DNA from: Eutypa lata
Taxonomy: Eukaryota; Ascomycota; Sordariomycetes; Xylariales; Diatrypaceae
DNA: 64,000 bases
Direction: 5' to 3'
Assembly (NCBI GenBank): GCA_022661535.1
Contig: JAKULF010000003.1
Location: 4,154,001 to 4,218,000, forward strand
Shown here: piece after piece, positions 36,270 to 47,842 of the stretch
Numbering within the stretch: position 1 is the stretch's first letter
Layout: every line of letters begins with the position of its first letter
Translations under genes and position numbers: made by a program
The notes under the pieces: generated by a model
Told to the model about the DNA's origin: nothing
The model's input: only the letters and a program-made list of their open reading frames with translations
Databases searched by the model: none

Positions 36270-38662
36270 ATGTTAACCGGTCGGCGCAGGTTCCTACTAC
36301 CCCTAGGGTTAGCAATTATCTTCCTGCTGTTCTACTCCTCCTGGACCTTCCGCGGGCCGCCCCGATTCCTATCGGGCTCGAACTCGCATGGGCATTCTTC
36401 TTCTTCTTCTTCTTCTCCTCCTCACGGGCCTCCCTTCGGGCCCAAGGTCATAGACGACCCGGACTACTTTTGGAGGCTGCTGCCCACGCACTACCCGGTA
36501 GAGACCCCGCGCCCCCTGCCGACGCAGAGGCCCAAATCTCTGCCCAAGATCCAGACCACCACCTTCGGAAAGGAGTCCGCCCAGGACCGCGAGACGCGGC
36601 TGGAGCGCCAGGCCGCCGTCAAGGCCGCCTTCGAGCGCTGCTGGAGCTCGTACCGGGACCTCGCGAGCCCCGCGGACGAGCTGGCACCCATCAGCGGCGG
36701 GGCGCGCGACAACACGTTCGGCGGGTGGGGCGCCACGCTGGTCGACAGCCTCGACACGCTGTGGATCATGGGCCTGCGAGACGAGTTCGAGGCGGCGGCG
36801 TCGCTAGCCGCCAAGATCGACTTCACGCCCCCAGCGTCATCGTCATCATCATCATCATCGTCGAAATTCCCGGACCAGATCAACGTCTTCGAGACGACGA
36901 TCCGGTACCTGGGCGGCTTCCTCGCCGCGTACGACCTCAGCGGGGACCAGCGGCTGCTGCGCAAGGCGCGCGAGGTCGGCGACATGCTGCTCGGGGCCTT
37001 CGACACGCCCAACCGCATGCCTATCACGCGGTGGGACGTCGGCGCAGCCGCGCGGGGCGACAAGAAGAAGGACGGCCAGGTCGCGCCCGGGTGGGCCCTG
37101 ATCGCCGAGGTCGGCTCCCTCTGCATGGAGTTCACCCGCCTGTCGCTCATCACGGGCGATCCGCGGTGGTTCGATGCCACGGAGAAGATCCGCGAGGTGC
37201 TCGAGGACCAGCAGGAGAAGACCAAGCTGCCTGGTGAGTCGGCGACTAAGCCTTCCCATTGTTCTTTTCGTAACGCTGCGCACAATTTCGAACCCTCCGC
37301 GTCTTCTATGTTTACTGAACTCTTATTTTTATATACCCATCCATCTACCTACCTATCTGCTGACACCCGACCCTACTGTAGGTATGTGGCCTATCAGTGT
37401 TAACCCCAGGGACGAAGACTTTGGCGCGGACACTACGTTCGGGCTGGGCGCTATGGCCGACTCGGTGTTCGAGTACCTGCCGAAGATGACGGCTCTCCTC
37501 GGCGGACTCGTCCCGAGCTACGAGAAGATGTACACGCGCGCCATGGACACAGCTATGAAGTATAATCTTTGTAAGCCAACCTCTCCTTTTTAGTTGGTAT
37601 TTTCGCAACTCCCACTTGTTGGCTTTTATTTCCCGGGAGCACTGCTTTTCTATTCTCCCCCCCCTTTTCTTTTGGATTTAACGGAAGGTGATTCTTGTAC
37701 CAAAAATGGGCAACAACTTCCTGGACTTCCACATCAGTTAAGGCCAACCCATTTAAACGACGTAGAAAATAAGCCAGCTAACCTGAGGATGTTTTGCTTG
37801 CTCTGCAGTCCGCCCGATGACGCCCGACAACGCGGACATCCTGATATCAGGGACCGTGCACGTGAAGGAGGCGACGAACGGAGACGGGACGCGGCGCCAC
37901 GTCCCCAAGCTCGAGCCCATGGGCCAGCACCTCGTGTGCTTCGCAGGGGGCATGCTCGCGGTCGGCGGGCAGCTCACGCGCAACCAAGCGCACCTAGAGG
38001 CCGCGCGGCAGCTCGTCGACGGCTGCATCTGGGCGTACCGCCACATGCCGCTAGGGATCATGCCCGAATCGTTCTCCATGGTTCCCTGCGAACCCACTTC
38101 GCCTTCTTCCCCGTATTATTATTCCTCCTCCTCCTCCTCCTCCTCCTCTTTGACGACGAGAAAGAGCGAGAAAAAAGAAGAAGAAGAAGGGGAATGCACG
38201 TGGGACGAGCTAGCGTGGAAGAAAGCGGTGCTGGAGCAGGCGGGCGAGGACGAGCAGCTCGACACGGCGGACACGGCGGAGCGGCGGGCCGACCGGCTCA
38301 TCGCGGCGCGGCGGCTCCCGCGGGGCTACGCGGCGGTGCCGGACGCGCGGTACATGCTGCGGCCCGAGGCGGTCGAGAGCGTCTTCGTGCTGTACCGGGC
38401 GACGGGGCGGCGGGACCTGCCCGAGGCGGCGTGGGCCATGTTCGAGGCGGTCGAGCGGCAGACCCGGACGGACCTGGCGAGCGCGGCGCTCGACGACGTC
38501 ACGGCCGCCGGCGGCGGCCGCAAGTCCGACTCCATGGAGAGCTTCTGGCTCGGCGAGACCCTCAAGTACTTCTACCTCGTCTTCAGCGAGCCCGACCTCG
38601 TCTCTCTGGATGAGTGGGTGTTCAATACCGAGGCGCACCCGTTTCGGAGGTTGCTTCCGTGA
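36270..38662 (+). CDS. GH47 class I alpha-1,2-mannosidase, type II membrane
   Basis: Exons 36270-37233, 37382-37570 and 37809-38662 encode 668 residues; both introns are phase 1. A basic N-terminus and one hydrophobic segment (about 8-27) predict a Golgi/ER type II anchor, then a Ser/Pro/His stem. GH47 blocks follow in order: DNTFGGWGATLVDSLDTLWI, NVFETTIRYLGG, TTFGLGAMADSVFEYLPK, GQHLVCFAGGML, RPEAVESVFVLYRATG, SFWLGETLKYFYLVFSE, and the C-terminal FNTEAHPFRR with the calcium-binding Thr. The catalytic acidic residues appear kept (E208, D348, E571, E634 by this model). The enzyme should trim alpha-1,2-mannose from N-glycans. Third codon positions are almost all G or C, unlike neighbouring genes. 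Ser microsatellites interrupt the catalytic domain at about 190-200 and 615-623 nt-equivalent positions 36836-36863 and 38123-38148. Which GH47 subgroup it belongs to is not certain. Confidence 0.92.
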
Positions 38663-39303
38663 TTTTTCTTTTCTTCTCTTTTTCTTCTTTTCTTGAAATT
38701 TCTTTTTGTAAAAATATCGGGGCGAGGATGTGGAGATATGAGCTAGGAGCTAGATCAACTATGTGCTAGGGATACCAACTGAGAGTGTTGGAGTAATTCA
38801 AGGGAGCAAACAAATCTTACGGCGTTCAGGATTAGGTGCGTGTGGGTTGGTTGGTGGGATTATTAATATAGACCCGAGTAGTGACTAGCTACATAGGCAA
38901 GGCCAGTCTAGCTACTACCTAGGTAGGTATGATAAGTGAGATAAGTATAATCCATATTAGGGCGCGATTGCTCTGAAAGCAAACGTAGACGAAATATGTG
39001 ACACATCAGCACAGCAGAATGATGGGAACGAATGATGGTGGTTAGAGTCAGGTTTGTTGGATCTAGAGCGTTTAGAACATCTAGTTCTCTCATTTATGTT
39101 CTAACCTGCTGAAAGAGATTCATTCACTAACGGAAGACAGACCACTTAGTGGCATATATCACATTATATCACATACTAGATGACCTACGGACGATCCATC
39201 CAGTCCTATCTTTTATCTTTCCCCTACGGTTGGCTATAACGCCGGAGAACAGAGGAGTTCACTTAGCACCGTCACCCTCGTCCGCGCGACCTCCGAACCC
39301 TGC
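38663..39303. other. Convergent intergenic region
   Basis: Lies between the 3' ends of the GH47 gene (plus) and the Zn2Cys6 gene (minus). One TACCTAGGTA palindrome at 38916-38925; nothing else seen. Confidence 0.6.
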
Positions 39304-42249
39304 TCACCCTCGCCCATCATCCTCATGATTTGAATCATACGATCTACAGGTACGAATAAAGTTAGCTGCATAAGGAAGCACCATGATGATATTCACACAA
39401 AGAAGAATAGAGTATATGCGTAGAAGGGTATGAGGGGGTGAGATGTGATAGGAAAGCCTAGAAAGTGAATGGACGGAGATATGAGATAACATACTAATAT
39501 CTGACTTGGCCCTCGCAAAGAGGGGATCTCTAGCGACCTGGTCGCTATCCGCCGCAGTGGTAGCGGCGGCGCTAGCTTCCCGCAGCACACTTCCCATGCA
39601 CAGGGCCTCTAGGAAAGCGCGGTGGTTGAAGACCCACCAGACCCGGGCTTCGTCCTCGAAATGGGCGTAGAGCAGGAAGAAGGCGCAGATTGCCTCGTGG
39701 GCGGCGTCGAGCGTGGCACGGACATTGACGGGCACATCGGCGCTCTCAGAGGCGTGCACCAACATCAGGTTGTGGTGGTAGTTGCTAGCGAGGAACAGGG
39801 CCTGCCGAGCCACGCGGCGGTCACGCGCTGCCAACCGCGCCATTGTGTCGGCGTCCCACGACCGGAACACATCCGGGAAAGACCGGTATACGGCGCGGAA
39901 GTCCGCTACTAGCTTTGACTTCTGCCGCTGCGTTGTGCAGATGGGCAGATCTAGCGAGCGCGGGCTACAAATGGTTTCCTGCACAAGGTTTGCTAGCGCC
40001 CACGAGCCTCGAATATACGCCGTGTCCGTGGGGTCAAAGTCTGGCATGCCCGAAGTATCGTCGCTAAAGTCATCGACGTTGACGTCGGTGTGTGTGGCAG
40101 ACGGAGGTAATGATAATAGAACTGTCAAAAACGTGTCTTGTAGTAGGACAGCTTGCCAGAGTTTTCGACGCTGCTGTTTTTCAAACGCACTTGCTTCAGG
40201 GGTTACTTGGAACACAGTTAGTATGTCCAATTTACCACCAGGGCTACTACCAAAAAGAGATACCTACCAATATTGGGATCCCTATGAAGACCCATCGCGT
40301 AAGCCTGTCTCATTACGATCCCGGCAAATGCCCAACCATCCGAAGCGTGGTTGTCATTAATGAGGAAGTAAACCAATAATACCATTGCCTGAACAGAGCT
40401 TATGGATGCGGTGCTTAGATACGAGCTCATCCGTAGAGCTTGATTCCCGGCAGAGGCATACTACGACACCCAGAGTTAGTTGTTTCCCTTTCTAGATAAC
40501 TTGGCGGAGATTTGGGAGCTCTAAGTCATGTCCTAGGAGCATGAACCCCAGTTGACAAAACGATGTACTCCCGAAACAGACCAGATAGGGGTGCACAAAT
40601 AACTCTGGAAGTTGCTTACGAACTCGGCCGTTTGTTTCCGGTCTTTGGGATTCGTTGAGGTCGATACAAACTGCGTACCCAACGCCAGCATAACAAATAT
40701 TAAAGCTACGAAAGCTGCATCGTAGCGATCTTTTTCTATTTTATCCATGGCCCAGAATCTCTCATACTCGGCATAGAACGTATGCCGAGGAATCATGGGA
40801 TAAATTGGATCTACGCATTCGAAGTATTGAGCTAAAAGCATATCGGCTTGTAGCTTATCGGGTAGAACCGAATTACTTGAGCATCTAAAGTCAGCGATCG
40901 CTCTTTGTAGGTGGTAAAGGCGGTTTCTAGCTCAAGTTCCGTTTTATGAGCCAACGCTGTGGAAGACAGAAAACAGAGCTCTCGAGCGATATTAGGAGAA
41001 TAACAGGTGAACTCGAGACTATACTTACACCTCTGGAAGCCCTCCCTCACATGTCCAGTAGTTGGCGAAGGGGTGCTGCGTGCCTATCCCAAACACGTTC
41101 GAGGCTGTAGGGAGGGAGTAGGGGACGTTAGAGAGGAGGCCTGTTGACAAAGCTACAGACCCACTCGAAGCAGTCCGACTAGCGAGAAAGCCTCTATCTG
41201 CAATGTTTGGAACCATGGGTTTCAGGCCCTGTACCGACAGCCTCTTCTTTGGCGGTTTTGTCATCCTACGGCCATTGGATGCCGATCGCGTAGTCTCCCT
41301 AGATAATTTATCTCTTCAGTGGTGAGGAGACATTGCTCATCGTGGTGAATGCTTACTCCAGGAGGTTTGCCACGTGAGCATAGCGACATTCAGTTTGACG
41401 TTTTATACCTAACAATAATATATCAATACTTGGCTAATCCCATCTACTAGTTGGGCTATAGAAAAAGGGGGTGGGGAGGAAGCTTACAGGCTAGACAGTG
41501 TGGTCTCCCTCGATCGCACTAAACCGCCAGTTAACCAACCCGATTCGATCAATCAGTAGCATTGTACATATGCAACGCTGCGCTCAGAAGTTTAACGAGG
41601 GCGGGATGTGAGCTTTGTGATTCCCAGTCTGACATCTTCTCAAGCCAACATAGGCCTTAATTGGATAGATATAATCGTATAAACGGTCGCCAAGCCCCTA
41701 AGAAGGGGACCTTTCTGACTGCGAGACATCCAAAAACATGGTTCACGTCACGTTTGATTGGATCCTCCCCCACAGGTTCCGGGATCCATTTGAAGATAAG
41801 CTTTCTTAATAAATAAATAAAAAGGTATCACAAACGTGACATATCAAAGACATGCATGCGACTATAGGAGGGCCCTTTTTTTGCTAGATAAAAGAAAAGT
41901 ATATTCGAGAGAGAGATAGAAGCTGAGATGGACGACTTACTTTTGTCTTGCGCTCAACGCATTCCTGGCATGACAGCGTCGGCTTGTTGCGCTTCTGCTT
42001 CTTCTTAGGCGGTCGGGCCGAGCCTCCCCTAGCACTGCTTCCGCTGTCGATGCTACTACTGGTTTCATCATCCGGCTCTGTCTTCGGTACGACAATGTGA
42101 GATTGCTGTCCTGTCGCCAATGGTTCTGGCGATGTATAGAGGGTACTGGCGGAGGTCGGCGTGGAGATGGTGTTTGGAGATGGTCCTCCTCCGCCACCGG
42201 TGCCGATATTGTAGGAGAAAGGCAGCGGAATGTGATGGGATGACGACAT
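39304..42249 (-). CDS. Zn2Cys6 transcription factor with fungal_trans domain
   Basis: First ATG is at 42249; the frame further upstream opens only with GTG. Exons, 5' to 3': 42249-41941, 41518-41488 (31 nt), 41408-41357, 41313-41029, 40926-40620, 40460-40268, 40205-39495, 39365-39304; 649 residues. The binuclear zinc cluster CQECVERKTKCDRGRPHCLACIKRQTEC... is assembled from exons 1 to 3 (C-x2-C-x6-C-x6-C-x2-C-x6-C). A leucine-rich dimerisation stretch (RLYHLQRAIADF) follows, then the PF04082-type middle homology region (ADMLLAQYFECVDPIYPMIP, DGWAFAGIVMRQAYAMGLHRDP). The join between exons 4 and 5 is the weak point. The model given keeps frame but uses a poor acceptor (GAGCTAG). A stronger acceptor at 40957 would extend the coiled coil (ALAHKTELELE) but then needs a one-base frameshift near 40924. 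Target genes unknown. Confidence 0.75.
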
Positions 42250-45200
42250 CCGCAGCTCGGTTCCCTTTCTCTCTTTTTTTTCTCTCTCAATTCGGGGTGA
42301 TTTCACACAACAGCCAAGCCAAGAGTAACTGGCTAAAGTGGTACCGCGCCGCCGGGTACGGGTGCGATGTCAAACGGGGGCTCAATTGGAAGCTGAAAAT
42401 GGTAGATGCACGTTTGCGCCCGGGAATAATGGTCTGTTGCGCGGGTTTTAAGGATCTCCTCTCCCTTTTAACGATTTTTACGCAATAACTACTATTAGTT
42501 CCCCGTTACGAGGACCCAGTGCCAGCGTTAGACAATTGCTCGCTTTAGGAATGGATCTATGTATGTATGGTACGGTATGTATGTAGTAGGAAGGATTGAT
42601 GGGAATAAAATGAATGAGGAGAAGATCCACATCAAGTTATATTAGATAGACGTGTATTATTATTATTATTTTTTGGTTATTTTCCTTTTCAGATTATAGG
42701 TGAAGCAGCAGAATAATAATAAGTTAAGTCGGGGGGGCCCATGGTAAAGCTTGGATTTTATTTCGTGGTCAACCACTGGATATTGATAACCCGCTGTCTT
42801 GTTTTTGGGGCGATGGAGAACGAACTGCGGCAGCTACTAGATTACCTCCTATCACTCACTACCTACCTCTACCTAACTAACTTACCTACATACATAAACT
42901 ACATACATACATACATACATACAAACATACATACACACTTCATAGTTCGTGGACTTTACCATGTACGTAGTAGCTCTTCCTGGTAGTCGCTGTAATGCAT
43001 GCACCTCGATGACCCCAGCCATTCCGGCTTCCGTTACGATCACTTGCTACCAAAGCACTAGTTAGCGGCTACAGAACGCTAAGCATGCCCCCCACGATGC
43101 TTGGCCATCGATAATGGCGGGGGAAGGGCAGGGGGGGTGGTAGAATCAGCAGCCTTTTGGAGCGTCGAATTACACAGAATCGGGTCTTTCTTTCCCTCTC
43201 CTTTCTCACTCACCTATGGGCCCATGGCAGCTGCATGGACTACATGGGTGTTGGTCTGGCGGCGGCGGTGGTGGTGGTGGTGGTGGTATTATCCAGGGGC
43301 TGAGCAGCTTACGACTTCATCCTCGAACGCCCCTGACGCCCTAGCTGCAGGTGGTTGAGAGTTAAAATAAATAAAAAGTCATCATCATGATCACATGGCA
43401 AATCTCCGAACCGCCCTTTAAATGGCAGTGATCGGTAAAGACGGCTAGTGTACGATGTGCTGAGTAATTCAACGCCAAAAGCTACCTATGTATCCCACCT
43501 GGCCAAGTTAGCTAACTAGAGGCTGCCAGGTCAATCTCCAAGGTCCGATATCAGGAGAATTACGTCAATACTCGCCCGAACGCTTGCTGTGTAAATTTGC
43601 ACGAAACAACCTGCAGCATTGGGAATTGAACTCGTGATCATTCGACTCGAGAGGACTTTCCGAGTATGCAGCCTGAGAGCCGGTATTGGAGAGTTGGCTC
43701 TGTTCCTACATACGCAGATACACAGACAGGGCGATGCAGTGATTTGTTATACCGCATGTGGTGTACGACGAATGGCGTGACCTACATAGGTAGATATGAG
43801 CTATCATGTCCTTTGTTAACCGCTTTTTGTATTAAGACCATAATGTACCTCTCGTCAAAAGTATGCACTCTTAGATCTTAATACGAGAATGGAATGTGTG
43901 TGATAAGCCCGGATCCGGAGCAAGCAAGATTCGAAGGTTAAAGGGATGTGATCGATTTCTCCTTTGGGGATACTATAATAAACCTTCAGACCGGTGACGT
44001 TAGCACGCAAAAGGTACCCTACTAGTCCTGCTTACATGAATTATGCGGCTACGCTACGGCATCAAGACGAAGATACCGACCCATATAGTTGGCCGATGGG
44101 TGCGGTACTACTACGTAGTATATCATCGCCAATTGATTGGTATCTTGCTTATTCTTTGGCTGGTCGATATATTGGTCAATGAGAGATGAGGTAGGCCAGG
44201 CGCAATTGGAACCTTATGTTCGCAAGTTGTTTCCCTCATGCATAGCGCTTAGTATGAAACCAATGTAGGTATTGCAGCTATGCCCTACGTACGTAGGTAC
44301 GTAGGTAGACTTTTTATAGAAAGTAGATTTGAAATTCGGGGGAAGATATTAGTTATAAGTGACTAATAATACATACTTTCTATTCTCGACGGCCAGCCAA
44401 CAAAAAAAAAAGTTAACCCGACGTCTGCAGCCCGACTCTATAGCGGAGAACGCCACCTCCGATCCTAAACACCACCTCCCCCCCCATCAGCTTCCACAGG
44501 CCGGCGTCTGACCCGGACAGCCCCGAGGAGGCCGTCACCGCCAAATCACGGCTATTCCGGCTTCCGGTATTACACTGTCTCGTTAAAGAGGGGGTGTCAT
44601 CTAGGCAATGTCGGCCCTTTTAACCTAAAATTCCGACTTCAAAAAAAAAGAAGAAGAGCAAAGAGGGAGAAGCTTCCCGAAAAAAAGGACTGCGCATTTC
44701 ATGATATTACGTAGATGGAAGAATAGTGGGCTTTTCCGGGTTCCCGTCACCGACTTACCAGAGGTTTTGTTCCTATGCTTTTTCACATATCCAGAGTATT
44801 CTATTTCTCACTATCTAGAAGGAGTATATGCATCCTCACCGGAAGGAAAAGGAATCAAGATACCGCAAATATTCTAATAGGATACCTGCTACCAACCCAG
44901 GTTACGTCACTCTGGTAAGCGATTGGTGAGATCGCGGAACTTGTCGGGACTATCATACTCGATAGCAGTCAGGCAGTACACCAAGCATAGAGAGTATCTG
45001 CGTAATAGAGTTGTGATAAGGGCAAATGTTGACGTGCCGAAATCCGTGCCCCTATGGAAGAAGATCGATCGATGACAGCTCCCTCGAAAGGAGAATAGTC
45101 TTTTCTCAAAAGACACGGTTTATCCCCATCCCCCCGAAGAAATTTAACTGTACGAAAATTAGGATCGCGTTAATAACAAGAAGCCTTCGTTGTAGTATTG

Positions 45201-45625
45201 TCTTGAATCTTATTAATATGAGCACCTGCGACTGACTCTCTCCAACTCTGTGTAAGGGTATATATGTCTGTATGCCTATCCTACATAAACGCGATGCTAT
45301 TCCAACTTCCAAATCGTCGTAACTCATAGAATATTCGTCAAGAGGGCAAGTGGCATTATCCAACCCCCCCAGAGCCTCGTTCTTAACCCTTAGGACTTTA
45401 TAGCTGTATCAAGGTATAATGACTACTTAGCCAGAGATGCTCCATCATGCAATCCGAGATGAGATGGAAATAAAAAAAGGGTGGGGAGACCATGAACACC
45501 AAATATGAAAAGAAGGAAATCTCAAAAGAGCAATGCGGTACGCCCATCGCCAGCTGCCATGTTGAAATGCTCACATGCCGCCTAACGCCTATCCTCTGGG
45601 TATTCTTCTAATGCAATATGCCGCT
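42250..45625. other. Intergenic region with microsatellites
   Basis: No gene supported. (CATA)n lies at 42901-42936 and (GGT)n at 43263-43287. The GTAC/GTAG-rich stretch near 44287-44310 is palindromic. C-rich DNA at 44450-44560 has no frame I trust. Confidence 0.55.
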
Positions 45626-47842
45626 TCAAAAAGGGTCTAGATTACCCGTCATGGCAGCTTTCCGCCTGCGCTGCGTCAGGGTCTGCTGCGACCCTGGAAA
45701 CTCGTCGACCTGCTCGGGGCTCGACATCCAGTCATAACCGGGAGTCCGCCACCAGCCTCGCGGGTCCCGGTACCGTTTGAAAGCGTAATCGAACGCATCT
45801 TCGACGCCTGCATCACACCGTTCGAGTTGGAGTATGCCCCCCCTGTGGTGGTCGCAAGACAACACCATCAAATCCTGCCCATCGTTCGCAAATGAGATCC
45901 CGCCGAGCTCACCGAAAATGTCAAATGTTTGTTTCGTCATGAGAGTTTGCGCGTCGATGGCGTGGATGAAGTCTGCCTCCTCGGCCGCAACCAGAACTCT
46001 TTTCCCAGAACCTAACGGCGAGAAACGCAAACTCCGCGCTCCAGACATAAAAGTCCGAATCACAGCAATGGGGTTACTTTGACCCCTGCTGTTATGCCAT
46101 TTTCGAGCATCCCACAGCCGGATAGTCTTGTCCTGATTCCCAGTGGCGACGGTCCAACCATCGGCTGCCCAATCACAGGCAAAGCCAAAATCTCTATGAC
46201 CTTCTAGTCGTTGCAATACCTCGCCGTTCTCGGCGTCAGTGATGAGAACATTTTCACTGTCCCCAACCATGGCACGGAGCCTACCGTCTGGGCTTAGAGC
46301 AGAGCAGTTCATAGCATAGTCGTACATCAATTCTTTTGTCATCTTATTGGTGGTCAAATCAACCATCCGAAAGCCAAAATCGTTCGAAGCGAAGGCTGCC
46401 ACAGGAGAAGATGACTGTCGAGATGAATGGATCTGAACGTGATTGGTGATGCCACTGATATTATCGGTGAGGCGCCCTTCGGTAGGTTCAGGGTCCTGGC
46501 TATCCAAGCAGCGGTAACGATAATCCCCATAGAAACCACCGACTAGCAGGATATCTTCTGACGCCGTCAGGGTCGATATCTGAGCGTCGGCATCATTGTC
46601 AAACTTCATCGCTACCCTATTCCTACCCGAAGCAAGGTCAACTTCTTGGATTGCACCATACCCGGGATAGAATGCTCGTGTCCGCGAAGCACAACCGAAG
46701 ATGTTTCGAAGCTGAAAATGCAATAAGCGCACATCGTTTCGCACGTCCATCCTCTTAAATCGAAAGTAATTCTCTGGCGATGGTAAAGACCTATCGGGGA
46801 AGGTGTCCTACAGATAGGAGTGATTAGCCGGTCATTACATCACAGCCAGGCAACAACATTTGAAACTCACAAGCCATATATCCGAGTCCTTCTTATTTAC
46901 ATAGTTGCAGTAAATATCAAGACGGCGGTTCCGTGCTTGGCTTCTACTAATCCCTAGAGCTTCCCAATCGATGCCCTGAAAGTCGTAGTTATCTCCTTCC
47001 AGCTCTTCATACGTGACCCGACGCGGAATGTGTCTAGCTAGATCACGAACTTTAACGGGTATTGGTACTTTCCTCGTCACTCTTGATATGTTCCTTTGGC
47101 TCTGCCAAATCCAATGCCGCAGGAAATCCACGACGCCAGGATTCTCTGGACCAAGAGACATAGGATTTGGGTTGCTCAGTACCATTGGATGGTTTGAGTT
47201 GAGTTCGTCATCATTAAGAACTTCTTCGGCATCTATAATCTGTTGCTGAAGTTGAACGAGTGTATCGGTATGGGTGCCAGTTGCCAGGGGGTTCATAGGG
47301 ATCGAGTCGGGTAGTTGATGGGTTATGGGAGCGACGTCGGGATGCGGGAGTGCCGGTAAAACGGGCAGTTCGGCAGCTGTAGCTTGCTCAGCGGCTTCGG
47401 GTTCAAAGGGTTGGCCATCATCGTAGTGTATAGTTTGTAAAATAGAGGCGCCGTCGTCCATGTCGATTTCGATCGTGTGAGTCAGATCGGGTATAATAGA
47501 GCCGCCATAATCCATTACGTCATCATGGTTACCGTTCTCTTCATTCGTCCCTACATCCATTCCATAATCGTGATTCTGGTCCTCGTCACCGTTGCCGTCG
47601 TCATTATAGTTGGCGCCAATATCTACCTCTTTTTCTGGATCAGACTGGCCTTGCGAAGCATGTGCCGATGGCCAATGAAGGTCACCATGAGCAGCCATAG
47701 GCGTGCTGTGGGCATGTAACGAAGAGTGTGAGTTAGGACTCGAGGACTCGGGAAAGGAACTGGATATTGGGTGGTCGGTAGTAGCGTTGCCGACCATATC
47801 GGGAGTAGTAGTCGGGGCGCCCGAAACACTGGGTGGGCGCAT
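45626..47842 (-). CDS. WD40-repeat protein, uncharacterised fungal family
   Basis: Exons 47842-46871 and 46807-45626, joined by a 63-bp phase-0 intron (GTGAGT to CTGTAG), give 717 residues. Upstream of 47842 the frame reaches only a TTG. About 250 disordered, acidic residues come first (Asp/Asn/Gly-rich, with DDDG and NDDGNGDEDQN stretches). A conserved-looking block follows around the intron (RRLDIYCNYVNKKDSDIWL and then PSPENYFRFKRM), then a beta-propeller. Its clearest repeat is GHRDFGFACDWAADGWTVAT followed by GNQDKTIRLWD. This arrangement is like uncharacterised WD proteins conserved in fungi and plants, for example the fission yeast C2A9.03 type as I remember it. No enzymatic residues are expected; a scaffold role is likely, partner unknown. 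Confidence 0.85.

Noticed and set aside
36470..37285. Long overlapping frames (255 and 264 codons) within the GH47 gene
   Set aside because: High GC3 suppresses stops in other frames; the GH47 frame carries all the family motifs.
43101..43358. 85-codon frame with a Trp run
   Set aside because: The Trp run comes from a (GGT)n microsatellite; there is no other coding evidence.
43597..43672. tRNA-like sequence on the minus strand (GAGTTCAATTCC resembles a B box)
   Set aside because: The T-arm and acceptor arms do not pair and no A box is in place, so it is not a tRNA; a tRNA-derived relic cannot be shown.
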